From an uncultured Lachnospiraceae bacterium (GTDB taxonomy: Bacteria > Bacillota > Clostridia > Lachnospirales > Lachnospiraceae), in assembly GCA_910579805.1 (NCBI GenBank), contig CAJTWM010000018.1, positions 7,707 to 71,706 of the forward strand: a DNA stretch of 64,000 nt, in the 5' to 3' direction. Of this stretch, positions 19,255 to 28,166 are shown piece by piece (position 1 is the first letter of the stretch; every line of letters begins with the position of its first letter). The translations under genes were made by a program, and so were the position numbers. The notes under the pieces were generated by a model, which did no database searches, was not told the DNA's origin, and worked only from the letters and a program-made list of their open reading frames with translations.

Positions 19255-21543
19255 ATGGTAAAGTTATATGAAGGCGGAGCTTACCTTGTCAACGGAACGG
19301 AGATCGTGGCGGACGGTAATGACGCGGCGGACGCCGTAAAGAGTAAAACAGGAAAAGAAGTGACCAAAGAATCTGCGGTAAAAGAGACGATCGCATATGG
19401 CATTTTAAAAGAGCATAATACTTCAGACAGTATGGATAAGCTGAAGATAAAGTTTGATAAATTGACTTCCCACGACATTACTTTTGTCGGAATCATACAG
19501 ACTGCCCGGGCATCGGGCTTGGAGAAATTTCCGATTCCGTATGTGCTGACCAATTGTCATAATTCTCTTTGCGCGGTAGGCGGAACGATCAATGAGGACG
19601 ATCATATGTTCGGTCTTACCTGTGCAAAGAAATACGGTGGAATTTATGTGCCGCCCCATCAGGCCGTGATCCATCAGTTTGCAAGGGAAATGCTGGCCGG
19701 CGGAGGCAGGATGATCCTGGGTTCGGATTCTCATACCAGATATGGTGCGCTTGGTACGATGGCAATGGGCGAGGGTGGTCCGGAACTGGTAAAACAGCTT
19801 TTAAACCAGACGTATGATATCAATATGCCGGGGATTGTGGGCGTATATTTGAAAGGGGAACCCGTGAAGGGGGTAGGCCCTCAGGACGTTGCGCTTGCTA
19901 TTATCGGCGCAGTATTTAAAAACGGATATGTAAAAAATAAAGTAATGGAATTCGTAGGACCGGGTGTGGAAAGCCTGAGCGCGGATTTCCGTATCGGCAT
20001 TGACGTAATGACGACGGAAACGACCTGTCTGTCGTCCATATGGAAAACGGATGAAAAGATCAAAGAGTTTTATGATATTCACGGAAGAAGCGAAGAATAT
20101 AAAGAGCTGACGCCGGGAGAAGTTGTTTATTACGACGGTATGATCGAAGTGGATCTGAGCAAAGTAAAACCGATGATCGCCATGCCCTTCCATCCGAGCA
20201 ATACTTATACAATCGAAGAATTGAACGCGAATCTGACGGATATTTTGGAAGATGTGGAAAAGCGTGCGGCAGTAAGTCTAGACGGAGCGGTGGAGTTTAC
20301 CTTAAAGAATAAAGTAAGAAACGGAAAATTCATGGTGGATCAGGGGATCATTGCGGGCTGTGCAGGCGGCGGATTTGAAAATATCTGCGCGGCGGCGGAT
20401 ATTCTGAAAGGAAGTTACATCGGATGCGATGAGTTCACTTTAAGCGTATATCCGGCATCGACGCCAATTTATATGGAGCTTATGAAAAACGGCTGTGCGG
20501 CTGCACTTTTGGAAACGGGTGCGGTGCTTAAGACGGCGTTCTGCGGTCCTTGCTTCGGCGCGGGCGATACGCCGGCTAATCATGCGTTCAGCATCCGGCA
20601 TTCTACGAGGAATTTCCCGAACAGGGAAGGCTCTAAATTACAGAGCGGGCAGATTTCTTCGGTTGCGCTTATGGATGCCCGTTCCATTGCGGCTACGGCT
20701 GCAAATAAAGGGGTGTTGACTGCGGCTACGGATTTTGACGGGGAGATTGGAAAGTACAAATATCATTTTGACAGTAACATTTATGCGAACCGCGTATTTG
20801 ACTCTAAGGGAACGGCAGATCCTTCAGTGGAGATCCACTTTGGGCCAAACATCAAAGACTGGCCGGCTATGTGTGAATTACCGGAGAATCTTGTTTTGCG
20901 TGTGGTTTCCGAAATCCATGATCCGGTAACGACCACAGACGAACTGATTCCGTCGGGAGAGACTTCTTCTTACCGTTCCAATCCGTTAGGACTGGCAGAG
21001 TTTACGCTTTCCAGAAAAGATCCGAACTATGTGCCGTTAGCAAAGGATATCCAGAAGGCGCAGACGGCGGTTATGAACGGAGAATGTCCGGTAAGCGTAA
21101 AACCGGAACTGCAAGAGATCATGGATGTGATCCGTAAGGCTTATGAAAATGTAGGAAAAGGGAATATCGGTTTCGGCTCTACGATCTTTGCGGTAAAACC
21201 GGGCGACGGTTCTGCAAGGGAACAGGCGGCATCCTGCCAGAAGGTATTGGGCGGATGGGCTAATATTGCGAACGAGTATGCAACTAAGAGATACCGTTCT
21301 AATCTGATCAATTGGGGAATGCTGCCGTTTTTGATCGAAGAAGGCGAACTGCCGTTTCAGAATAAAGATTATCTGTTTCTTCCTGAAATCAGGAAGGCAG
21401 TGGAAGAAAAGAGCGATACGATCAAAGCGTATGTGGTAGGTAAGTCGGAACTGAAAGAGTTTACGTTAAAGCTGGGAGAACTGACGGATGAAGAAAGGCA
21501 GATCATTTTAAAAGGATGCTTGATCAACTATAACAGAGTTTAG
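19255..21543 (+). CDS. Aconitase-family hydratase (YbhJ-like)
   Basis: A 762-residue iron-sulfur hydro-lyase of the aconitase superfamily. The ATG at 19255 is preferred over one at 19186 because GAGAGGAAAAGG precedes it. N-terminal motifs include LTNCHNSLCAVGG and ILGSDSHTRYGALG. Candidate cluster cysteines are in AGCAGGGFENIC and in FCGPCFGAG, the latter typical of aconitases. The C-terminal swivelling domain contains GENYG-like variants rather than the canonical form. It resembles the E. coli YbhJ type more than the housekeeping aconitase, so the substrate may not be citrate. The context gives no pathway clue. Confidence 0.75.
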   Translation: MVKLYEGGAYLVNGTEIVADGNDAADAVKSKTGKEVTKESAVKETIAYGILKEHNTSDSMDKLKIKFDKLTSHDITFVGIIQTARASGLEKFPIPYVLTNCHNSLCAVGGTINEDDHMFGLTCAKKYGGIYVPPHQAVIHQFAREMLAGGGRMILGSDSHTRYGALGTMAMGEGGPELVKQLLNQTYDINMPGIVGVYLKGEPVKGVGPQDVALAIIGAVFKNGYVKNKVMEFVGPGVESLSADFRIGIDVMTTETTCLSSIWKTDEKIKEFYDIHGRSEEYKELTPGEVVYYDGMIEVDLSKVKPMIAMPFHPSNTYTIEELNANLTDILEDVEKRAAVSLDGAVEFTLKNKVRNGKFMVDQGIIAGCAGGGFENICAAADILKGSYIGCDEFTLSVYPASTPIYMELMKNGCAAALLETGAVLKTAFCGPCFGAGDTPANHAFSIRHSTRNFPNREGSKLQSGQISSVALMDARSIAATAANKGVLTAATDFDGEIGKYKYHFDSNIYANRVFDSKGTADPSVEIHFGPNIKDWPAMCELPENLVLRVVSEIHDPVTTTDELIPSGETSSYRSNPLGLAEFTLSRKDPNYVPLAKDIQKAQTAVMNGECPVSVKPELQEIMDVIRKAYENVGKGNIGFGSTIFAVKPGDGSAREQAASCQKVLGGWANIANEYATKRYRSNLINWGMLPFLIEEGELPFQNKDYLFLPEIRKAVEEKSDTIKAYVVGKSELKEFTLKLGELTDEERQIILKGCLINYNRV

Positions 21544-21879
21544 AAATATAAAATTAGTATATCGAACATAGGAATATACGAGATTTTTGTTGTGCGGAAG
21601 GCTGATACAGGTAAAGTTTTGTAGGAAAAGTCCGATATACTAATTACAGACAGGAAAATGTTACTAAAATGTCCGTATTGGACGGGGATTTTAATAACGG
21701 CCGGCAAAGCCTGAATGTAATAATGGATAAGAAAAATAAAAAGCCATGGACGGTAAAGATCAGGGAAAAGGAATTTCCCGGTATTTGCCGTCTTTTTATG
21801 TTGATACAGGGACGTAGGGTGCCGATGAAGGAGCATCTGCACAGGCATAAAGCGGCGGGGTAAGGAAGGAGGCGTAAGA
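21544..21879. other. Intergenic stretch before the EF-hand-like gene
   Basis: These 336 bases hold no clear terminator or promoter that I can defend. A 64-codon reading frame (21669-21863) is the only candidate gene and is listed separately at low confidence. Confidence 0.5.
21669..21863 (+). CDS. Possible small basic protein, doubtful
   Basis: A 64-codon frame encoding a lysine- and arginine-rich peptide (KKNKKPWTVKIREKEF in the middle). A weak ACAGGAAAA lies before the first ATG; a second in-frame ATG is at 21723. It ends 16 bases before the next gene and could be translated with it. Nothing in the sequence is recognisable, and it may be a chance frame. Confidence 0.25.
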   Translation: MSVLDGDFNNGRQSLNVIMDKKNKKPWTVKIREKEFPGICRLFMLIQGRRVPMKEHLHRHKAAG

Positions 21880-23133
21880 GTGCGTATAAGTTCATCCAAT
21901 GTGGATATGTATTCGGAAAGAACCTATTCGTCCCAAAGTTATGAATCGGAAACAACCCGGATAGTTTCAGGCTCCCTTAGGATTCCGGTGATCAGGCTGG
22001 AACCCAAGCCGGTTCCGGACGGGCAGGAGACAGTTAAGAGAGAAGCAGGCGGGAGTATTTCGGAAAAAGAAGTGAACCGGAATAAAGAGGGGAAAACAGA
22101 GGCGGAAGAAGCGGAGGAAACGGAAGAAGAAACAGCCGCGGAAGAAACCAAAGATACTTACTACATACCGCTGAATACAGGAAAAATATCTACGGCACAA
22201 CAGATCAAAGACAGGCAAAAGATCAGGGAACAATGTATTCAGTATATTTTAGAAATGCTGCTTTTTAATAAAGAAAGAAGACAGAACCGTCAGGGCATCA
22301 AACGTCTCTCTTTTCGGGACTGGCTATCGGAAAAAGAAAACGGTAAGAGCGGCTATCCGCCGGTCGGGACAAATAATACGAATGGATACAGTAGAAATAC
22401 AAAAAAGGCAGATATGGGAGATTTTACCGGGATTTTGACGGGCTACGCCAATATCGGCACTAAAACGGAAATCCGTGCCGAAAGGACGGAATATTACAGT
22501 GAAAAAGAGAGGACTTCTTATCAAACGAAGGGTACTGTAGTAACGGCGGACGGAAGAGAAATCGAATTTAATCTGAGCTTTGCCATGAGCAGAGGTTTCG
22601 AACGGTATTATAACGAGAGTTATGAGGCAAAGGTAGTTTCCTTCTGCGATCCTTTGGTAATCAATTTAGACAGTACCATGCCTGAAGTATCCGACGAAAA
22701 ATTTTTGTTTGATATTGACGGGGACGGGGTATTGGATACCATATCCAAACTTTCAGGTAAAAGCGGATATCTTGCGTTGGATAAAAACGGGGACGGACAG
22801 ATCAACGACGGAAACGAGTTATTTGGAACAAAGAGCGGGAACGGATTTGCGGATCTTGCGGAATATGACAGCGACGGGAACGGCTGGATCGATGAAGGCG
22901 ACGAGATTTGGGATAAGCTGATGATCTGGTGTATGGATGAAAATGGAAAGTCCCAGTTGTATCATATTTCGGAGAAAGGGGTCGGCGCGATCTGCCTGCA
23001 GAATGTTTCCACCAATTTTTCTTTAAATTCCTTAAAAAATAATCAGACCAACGCGGCAGTAAGAAATACGGGAATCTTCTTATATGAAAACGGTAATATA
23101 GGTACGGTACAGCATATGGATCTGGCAACTTAA
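21880..23133 (+). CDS. Protein with EF-hand-like calcium motifs
   Basis: A 417-residue protein of unknown role. Translation starts at a GTG preceded by a strong AGGAAGGAGG. The first half is charged and low in complexity, with a KTEAEEAEETEEET-type segment near 70-90. The C-terminal third has calcium-binding-type loops: DIDGDGVLD (about 278-286), DKNGDGQINDGNELFG (about 301-316) and DSDGNGWIDEGDEIW (about 330-344). No signal peptide is visible. Similar proteins with this DxDGDG tail and a GNELFG motif are common in Clostridia, but I know no function. It sits just before spoIID; a sigma-E-like promoter between them suggests separate control. Confidence 0.65.
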   Translation: MRISSSNVDMYSERTYSSQSYESETTRIVSGSLRIPVIRLEPKPVPDGQETVKREAGGSISEKEVNRNKEGKTEAEEAEETEEETAAEETKDTYYIPLNTGKISTAQQIKDRQKIREQCIQYILEMLLFNKERRQNRQGIKRLSFRDWLSEKENGKSGYPPVGTNNTNGYSRNTKKADMGDFTGILTGYANIGTKTEIRAERTEYYSEKERTSYQTKGTVVTADGREIEFNLSFAMSRGFERYYNESYEAKVVSFCDPLVINLDSTMPEVSDEKFLFDIDGDGVLDTISKLSGKSGYLALDKNGDGQINDGNELFGTKSGNGFADLAEYDSDGNGWIDEGDEIWDKLMIWCMDENGKSQLYHISEKGVGAICLQNVSTNFSLNSLKNNQTNAAVRNTGIFLYENGNIGTVQHMDLAT

Positions 23134-23159
23134 GGATACGGCAGGTTAAAAGAGGGGAA

Positions 23160-23188
23160 GAATAGAACGGAAGTCATCCACATACAAT
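23160..23188 (+). promoter_or_regulatory. Candidate sigma-E promoter of spoIID
   Basis: GAATAGA (23160-23166) and a perfect sigma-E -10 element CATACAAT (23181-23188) with a 14-base spacer lie 27 bases before the spoIID start. Known spoIID genes are sigma-E dependent. Confidence 0.7.
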
Positions 23189-23215
23189 AGAAGAAAGAAA
23201 TGTATGGGATAGCGG

Positions 23216-24226
23216 ATGAAAAAGGAAAAAAATATAGAAACCGGAAAGACCATACAAAAATCCTATTTTTGGGAGTTTTGTATGGTCTTTTGTATTATGC
23301 TCATGCTCCCCGTAAATATATCGTTAATGTTTTCCGGACAACAGCCGCAGGATCAAAAGGAAGGCTTGGAAGAAACGGAGGAAGAGACAAAAAAGAGGGT
23401 ATTGGAATCCGAATTGGAGTGGAAAGTACTGCATGAACTGGCAAGGACGATCCCTATCGATTATGAGCCGGAAACCTTAAAGGCACAGGCCGTCATCCTG
23501 CGGACAAACATACTTGCAGACAGGGAAGAGGGACTGGCTGGGAGCCAGGCGCCAAAGGATCCTAGCTTTGCGGCCGATAAAGAAAGCGCCGGGTATCAAA
23601 AGGGATACGCCCCCCAATTGTTGTATGCATATAGAGAAAGATGGGGAGACGATTATGAAAAGAACTGCCAAAAACTATGCGAAGCAGTTATCCAAACAAG
23701 CGGAATGTACTTGGAAAAAGGACGCAGACCCATACGCGCTTCTTACTTTCGGCTCAGTAACGGGAGTACAAGGGACGCCAAAGAATGTTTGTCGGGGAAC
23801 TATCCGGAATATACGGCGGCAGAATGCAGAAAGGATTTAATGAGCCATGAATTTCTTGGAAAAAAAGAAATGACGGGGATAGAATTTACCGATGAAATCA
23901 ACAATATCACAGGCCAAAATTTTTCATATGCCGAACTAAGACAAACAGAGATCACCTATCAGAAGGATAGTGCGGGATATGTGCTGGAAGTTAAAATCGG
24001 GGAAACCCAGATGGGGGGAGAGGTGTTCCGCAGAAGTTTTTTGCTGCCATCTTCGGATTTTTTTGTTATTTTAAAGGAACAAAGTGTATGTATAGAAACG
24101 AAAGGAATCGGAACGGGAATCGGATTTTGTCAGTACGGAGCCAATGAAATGGCAAAGGAAGGGGAGGATTTCTTAAATCTGCTGCATTATTTTTTTACAA
24201 ATATTGCAATATCAAAAACTGAATAA
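23216..24226 (+). CDS. spoIID: Stage II sporulation protein D (SpoIID)
   Basis: A mother-cell lytic transglycosylase that cuts peptidoglycan strands during engulfment. The 336-residue protein has one N-terminal membrane helix (about 20-40) followed by a SpoIID/LytB domain. Landmarks are the segment PETLKAQAVILRTN (about 86-99), a conserved region RASYFRLSNGSTRDA (about 175-189), and the C-terminal GIGFCQYGANEMAKEG. It is followed 57 bases later by a spoIIQ-like gene, the arrangement common in Clostridia. The start codon has only a weak ribosome site (GGGAT). A sigma-E-like promoter lies directly upstream. Confidence 0.88.
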   Translation: MKKEKNIETGKTIQKSYFWEFCMVFCIMLMLPVNISLMFSGQQPQDQKEGLEETEEETKKRVLESELEWKVLHELARTIPIDYEPETLKAQAVILRTNILADREEGLAGSQAPKDPSFAADKESAGYQKGYAPQLLYAYRERWGDDYEKNCQKLCEAVIQTSGMYLEKGRRPIRASYFRLSNGSTRDAKECLSGNYPEYTAAECRKDLMSHEFLGKKEMTGIEFTDEINNITGQNFSYAELRQTEITYQKDSAGYVLEVKIGETQMGGEVFRRSFLLPSSDFFVILKEQSVCIETKGIGTGIGFCQYGANEMAKEGEDFLNLLHYFFTNIAISKTE

Positions 24227-24249
24227 CCATGCAAATTTCGGTAAGACTA
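24221..24249 (+). promoter_or_regulatory. Candidate sigma-F promoter of the spoIIQ-like gene
   Basis: GAATA (24221-24225) and GGTAAGACTA (24240-24249), which fits the GGNNANANTR sigma-F/G -10 form, are separated by 14 bases. The element overlaps the end of spoIID (stop at 24226). spoIIQ is sigma-F dependent in other spore formers, in line with this. Confidence 0.5.
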
Positions 24250-24283
24250 TTTCTATAAAATTAAATGTCGGCAGGAAAGGAGC

Positions 24284-25252
24284 ATGATTATAGAAATGAA
24301 AAAGAGAAATGGAGCGCGTGGGGGCATAGGGAAGGAGAAAGCCATAATGTTGGCGGCTTCCGTTTTTGTCTTGAGTGCATTGACATTAACGGGCGTATAT
24401 GTAAAGGAAAATAATGTAAAGCAGAATGACGACGGATTTTCCATTGACTTAAGTTCATTGGAAAATAACAATATTGTGGACGAGCAGGCAGAGGCAGACG
24501 CAGAGGAACCGGATGCTTCCCTTTTGGTTCAGAACCCGAATGCGGAATATGAGCTGGATTTAGAAGCAGTGCTGGAGGAAGGCGAATTGGACAATGCCGA
24601 ACTTGCCGAAAGAAAGGAGAAAAAGAATGAAAATACAACGGAGACGCCGCAGGCAAATAAAGAGAATCCGAAGAAGCAGGCAACTCCGGAAACAACTTCT
24701 GCAGATGAAACGCAGAATACAAAGAAGGAGAACCCTGATCCGTCTACAGAGGAAAGCGCATCACAAAATGAACAGGCTGCTGCGTCAGGCGAAGAGAGCG
24801 CGTCGGTTTCTACAACGGCAACATGGCGGGCTTTGGAGTTTAAAGAGGAATCAGGTCTTGTATGGCCTACGGTAGGTGAGATCCTGATCAACTACAGTAT
24901 GGATCAGACTATTTATTTTCCGACCCTTGCCCAATATAAGTATAACCCTGCCATTATCATAGAGGCAGCGGAAGGAAAGACAATCGTAGCTGCGGCGGAC
25001 GCCCAGATCGTGGATATCTTTCAGGATGATGAAATTGGAAACGCAGTGAAAATGGATCTGGGAAACGGGTATGAGCTGATCTATGGACAACTTTCCGATA
25101 TTCAGGTAAGCAAAGGCGCTTATGTCGCGGTGGGAGACGTCATTGGTACGGTAGGCGCGCCTACTAAGTACTACAGCGTTGAGGGGAGCAATCTATATTT
25201 AAAGCTGTCCAAGGACGGAGAGCCTAGAAATCCGCTGACTTTGCTGCCATAA
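24284..25252 (+). CDS. spoIIQ: SpoIIQ-like forespore engulfment protein, degenerate M23 domain
   Basis: In spore formers SpoIIQ sits in the forespore membrane and binds SpoIIIAH across the intermembrane space. This 322-residue protein has one membrane helix (about 21-38), a long acidic linker (about 60-180) and a C-terminal LytM/M23 fold (about 190-320) with GNAVKMDLGNGYELIYGQL and GDVIGTVGAPTKYY. The zinc-binding histidines of active M23 peptidases (HxxxD and HxH) are not present, so it is probably catalytically dead, a state known for Bacillus SpoIIQ. AGGAAAGGAG precedes the first ATG; a second in-frame ATG is 12 bases later. The name rests on domain plus position after spoIID. Confidence 0.75.
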   Translation: MIIEMKKRNGARGGIGKEKAIMLAASVFVLSALTLTGVYVKENNVKQNDDGFSIDLSSLENNNIVDEQAEADAEEPDASLLVQNPNAEYELDLEAVLEEGELDNAELAERKEKKNENTTETPQANKENPKKQATPETTSADETQNTKKENPDPSTEESASQNEQAAASGEESASVSTTATWRALEFKEESGLVWPTVGEILINYSMDQTIYFPTLAQYKYNPAIIIEAAEGKTIVAAADAQIVDIFQDDEIGNAVKMDLGNGYELIYGQLSDIQVSKGAYVAVGDVIGTVGAPTKYYSVEGSNLYLKLSKDGEPRNPLTLLP

Positions 25253-25320
25253 TACTTTAACGGGCAGCTCGAAGAGACGAGGTGCTCGTTGTTGTACGGA
25301 TTGGATATTTTGCAGTAGAC

Positions 25321-25348
25321 GCCAAGATCAAGCCGGCTTGACCTTGGC
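25321..25348. promoter_or_regulatory. 28-bp palindrome upstream of the amidohydrolase gene
   Basis: GCCAAGATCAAGCC is followed directly by its near-perfect complement GGCTTGACCTTGGC (one mismatch). It lies 33 bases before the amidohydrolase start. No T-tract follows, so an operator for a dimeric regulator or a translation-related hairpin is more likely than a terminator. Confidence 0.5.
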
Positions 25349-25380
25349 TCGTTGCCTGTAAGGAAAGGAAAACAATTATC

Positions 25381-26553
25381 ATGAGTCGTATTTTTATAAA
25401 AAACGGGAAAATAATGACTATGGCAGGACAGGTACACGAAGGCGGCAGTATTTTATTAGAAGAGGGAAAGATACGGGCCGTCGGAAAAGTCCATGTTGAC
25501 GAAGGGAAAGAGGATCTTACCGTCATTGATGCCAAAGGAAATTGGGTGATGCCCGGATTAATGGAGGCGCATTGCCATATGGGTATCAGCGAGGAAAAGA
25601 AAGGGATGGAAGGAGACGACTGCAACGAAAATGTAGAACCCGTTACACCATGGCTTCGCGGCATTGATGCAATCAATCCCATGGACGCGGCATTTGACGA
25701 TGCGGTCCGGGCCGGAATCACAACGGTGATGGCAGGCCCCGGAAGCGCAAACGTAGTAGGAGGGCAGTTTGCCGTTATAAAAACAAAAGGAAGACGCATC
25801 GATGACCTGATTGTAAAAGCGCCTGCCGCCATGAAAGTGGCGTTCGGAGAAAACCCGAAAGTCAATTACAGCGGGCAGGGAAAAATGCCGGTAACGAGAA
25901 TGGCAATCGCCGGAATGCTCAGAAGAGAACTCTTTGCCGCAAAACAGTATTTTGAAAAAAAGAACGAAAATCCGGAAGGGTTTGAGGAAGATTTTCAATA
26001 TGAAAGCTGGATACCTGTGTTTCAAAAAAAAATTCCCATAAAAGCCCATGTGCATCGGGTAGACGATATTTTTACGGCGCTGAGGATCGCAAAGGAATTT
26101 GATCTGAAGGTGACTTTGGATCATTGCAGTGAAGGACATCTGATTGCAGAGGCAGTGGCAGAGAGCGGCGCGCCCGCTATTGTAGGACCTGATTTTGCAA
26201 GCAGGAACAAGATCGAAGTACAAAATATGGCGTTTAAAACGGCAGGGGTCTTACAGAAAGCCGGGGCACTCATTGCCATAACGACGGATCATCCGGTATC
26301 TATCATCAACGCGCTTCCTTTGTGCGCAGGAATGGCAGTAAAATCAGGTCTTCCCATGGAAGAAGGACTAAAAGCGATCACCATTAATCCGGCGGTGATC
26401 TGCGGTGTGGAAGACAGAGTGGGAAGCTTAGAAGCGGGTAAGGATGCGGATGTAGTGATTTATTCCGGTAATCCGATGGAAATGTTTACGGAAACTTTAT
26501 GTACCATTATAGATGGAAATATTGTGTATAAAAAGCAGGGTTTCTTGACGTAG
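25381..26553 (+). CDS. Amidohydrolase-family metalloenzyme
   Basis: A 390-residue metal-dependent hydrolase of the amidohydrolase superfamily. Metal-binding positions visible are HCHMG (about 63-67), AHVHRVDD (about 222-229), DHCSEGH (about 244-250) and the aspartate in TTDHPV (about 301-306). The N- and C-terminal beta-sandwich strands typical of the family are present (KNGKIMTMAG at the start, GKDADVVIYSGNP near the end). Similar proteins are often annotated as imidazolonepropionase-like amidohydrolases; the substrate is unknown. AGGAAAGG precedes the ATG. No histidine-degradation genes are nearby, which argues against a role in that pathway. Confidence 0.82.
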   Translation: MSRIFIKNGKIMTMAGQVHEGGSILLEEGKIRAVGKVHVDEGKEDLTVIDAKGNWVMPGLMEAHCHMGISEEKKGMEGDDCNENVEPVTPWLRGIDAINPMDAAFDDAVRAGITTVMAGPGSANVVGGQFAVIKTKGRRIDDLIVKAPAAMKVAFGENPKVNYSGQGKMPVTRMAIAGMLRRELFAAKQYFEKKNENPEGFEEDFQYESWIPVFQKKIPIKAHVHRVDDIFTALRIAKEFDLKVTLDHCSEGHLIAEAVAESGAPAIVGPDFASRNKIEVQNMAFKTAGVLQKAGALIAITTDHPVSIINALPLCAGMAVKSGLPMEEGLKAITINPAVICGVEDRVGSLEAGKDADVVIYSGNPMEMFTETLCTIIDGNIVYKKQGFLT

Positions 26554-26622
26554 GTTTCTCACAGGGGGTATAATACAGAGTATATTTGGTACAAAGCCAA
26601 AATAAAGAAAGGGTAAGCGTCT

Positions 26623-27999
26623 GTGAAGCAAAAGATCATATTGTGTCTGATCGGTATTGCCGTATTACTTGCGGGATGTGCCACGGAGGAAACAAAATCT
26701 GCGCCGATGATACCGGGGGCAGCGGGGGGGATGGAGAAGGAACCTGTTATCGAATATACCCTTCCCGATTGTACGCCCGGTATCCTGATCGATCAGGCAG
26801 GATACAGAACCGAGGACAAAAAGGTCGCTATATTCCGGGGGAAAACTCTGCCGGCTGCTTTTTATGTCTATAATGAGAAAACAGGGGAAACGGTATATGA
26901 GGGCGGACTGGAGGTAAAGGGAGAAGACGGGACCACAGGAGAGCAGATCGGGTATGCCACTTTTACGGAGCTGCAGACGCCCGGAGAGTACTATATCAAA
27001 TCGGATATTTTGGGATATTCTTATTCTTTTTCCATTGATGATAAGGCGTATGAAAAATTGATCGCCCAAAATCTTCAGAGCCTGTCTTCCGCAGCACAAG
27101 ACGAGGCTGATCTTTCGGGGGAAAAGATCGGAAAGACCAGCAAAGCGGTCGTAAATATGCTGCTTGCCTATGAAATGCACAAAGCCGCGTTTGACGATGC
27201 CGCCGGAATAGCGGAAAGCGGAAACGGGATTCCTGATATAGTGGATGTCCTTCTTTCCCAGATCCTTTTTTTGGACGGGAAAAAAGAAGAGGTGCTTTCT
27301 TCTACGGATTGGGAAACGGCGGCTTATTATGCATCGGCATTGGCGAAGTTCAGTTATACATACAAAGAATACGACAATGTCTATGCGACTACCTGCCTGC
27401 AGTTGGCCGATGCGGTGTGGAAATATTTGGAAGAAAATGCAGATAAGATGGATGAGGAACTTCGTTTTATGGCGGCGACGGAATTATACCGGGCATCAGG
27501 CGGCGGTAAATATCATAGATATATAGAAGAGTTCTGTCAGAACAGAACCGGGAAAATCACTTCGGACCGGGAGGCGGTATACGGCGCGGTCACCTATATC
27601 GCTACAAAGCAGCGTGTCGATGTAGATATTTGTACCCGTTTTATGAAAGAGATCATGAATGAGGCGGAGGAGATCGCAGAACATTCAAAGAATTCGTTTT
27701 ATCAGGTGGATACCACTGTCCGGCAGGATAATAATGAGGAAATCTTGTGGGATATGGTGGTGCTTACCGTAGTTGATTATGTGATCGCCAATCATGAATA
27801 TGCGATGATCATTGAAAATCATCTGCACTATCTGCTGGGCCGTAACTTTCTGTCGCTTAGTTATATGGACGGAGTGGGGGAACGGGAATATTCCGTAAAG
27901 GAAGGACAGCAGTCAGTTATGGACGGCGGTTTTCAGGAATCCGCTCTGCTTTTTATGTTAAGCGAGATCAACGACGTAGAAAAGCAGGAAGAAGAATAG
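26623..27999 (+). CDS. GH9-like lipoprotein with cellulase N-terminal Ig domain, probably inactive
   Basis: A 458-residue lipoprotein starting at GTG, with signal sequence and lipobox LLAGC (Cys19). Residues about 50-140 match the Ig-like domain found before GH9 cellulase barrels (ILIDQAGYRTEDKKVAIF, then YYIKSDILGYSYSFSI). The helical part has the family landmark ESGNGIPDIVDVL near residue 200 and shortened alpha/alpha segments after it. The DAGD motif carrying the catalytic base should precede the AYE segment but is absent. The C-terminal acidic region also lacks the usual catalytic glutamate context. It may bind sugar or act as a surface scaffold; this is inference. Confidence 0.7.
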   Translation: MKQKIILCLIGIAVLLAGCATEETKSAPMIPGAAGGMEKEPVIEYTLPDCTPGILIDQAGYRTEDKKVAIFRGKTLPAAFYVYNEKTGETVYEGGLEVKGEDGTTGEQIGYATFTELQTPGEYYIKSDILGYSYSFSIDDKAYEKLIAQNLQSLSSAAQDEADLSGEKIGKTSKAVVNMLLAYEMHKAAFDDAAGIAESGNGIPDIVDVLLSQILFLDGKKEEVLSSTDWETAAYYASALAKFSYTYKEYDNVYATTCLQLADAVWKYLEENADKMDEELRFMAATELYRASGGGKYHRYIEEFCQNRTGKITSDREAVYGAVTYIATKQRVDVDICTRFMKEIMNEAEEIAEHSKNSFYQVDTTVRQDNNEEILWDMVVLTVVDYVIANHEYAMIIENHLHYLLGRNFLSLSYMDGVGEREYSVKEGQQSVMDGGFQESALLFMLSEINDVEKQEEE

Positions 28000-28071
28000 C
28001 ACTTTTTGCCACTAAGATGGCATAAAATGATATTTTTATTGTGAATGCGTGCTGATAAAATAATGTGGTAC

Positions 28072-28098
28072 GCCTGCTAAAGCGGGCAGATGGGAGTT
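28072..28098 (+). repeat. Hairpin-plus-SD leader module, copy 1 (orphan)
   Basis: GCCTGCTAAAGCGGGC forms a hairpin and is followed directly by AGATGGGAGTT, a ribosome-binding-type sequence. The ATG at 28100 is followed at once by a TGA stop, so this copy drives no protein. A second hairpin, GTGAAATT with AATTTCAC (28102-28120), follows it. Confidence 0.75.
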
Positions 28099-28135
28099 AA
28101 TGTGAAATTAGAAATTTCACGATCCTGATTTGTAT

Positions 28136-28160
28136 GCCCGCTAAAGCGGGCAGATGGGAG
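28136..28160 (+). repeat. Hairpin-plus-SD leader module, copy 2 (before ddl)
   Basis: GCCCGCTAAAGCGGGC (28136-28151) then AGATGGGAG (28152-28160) lies 6 bases before the ddl ATG. It repeats copy 1 almost exactly, 64 bases downstream, and supplies the ribosome binding site for ddl. Confidence 0.85.
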
Positions 28161-28166
28161 TTTAGT

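Noticed and set aside
24529..24891. Minus-strand frame opposite the spoIIQ-like gene
   Set aside because: Antisense of the acidic linker; serine-rich low complexity.
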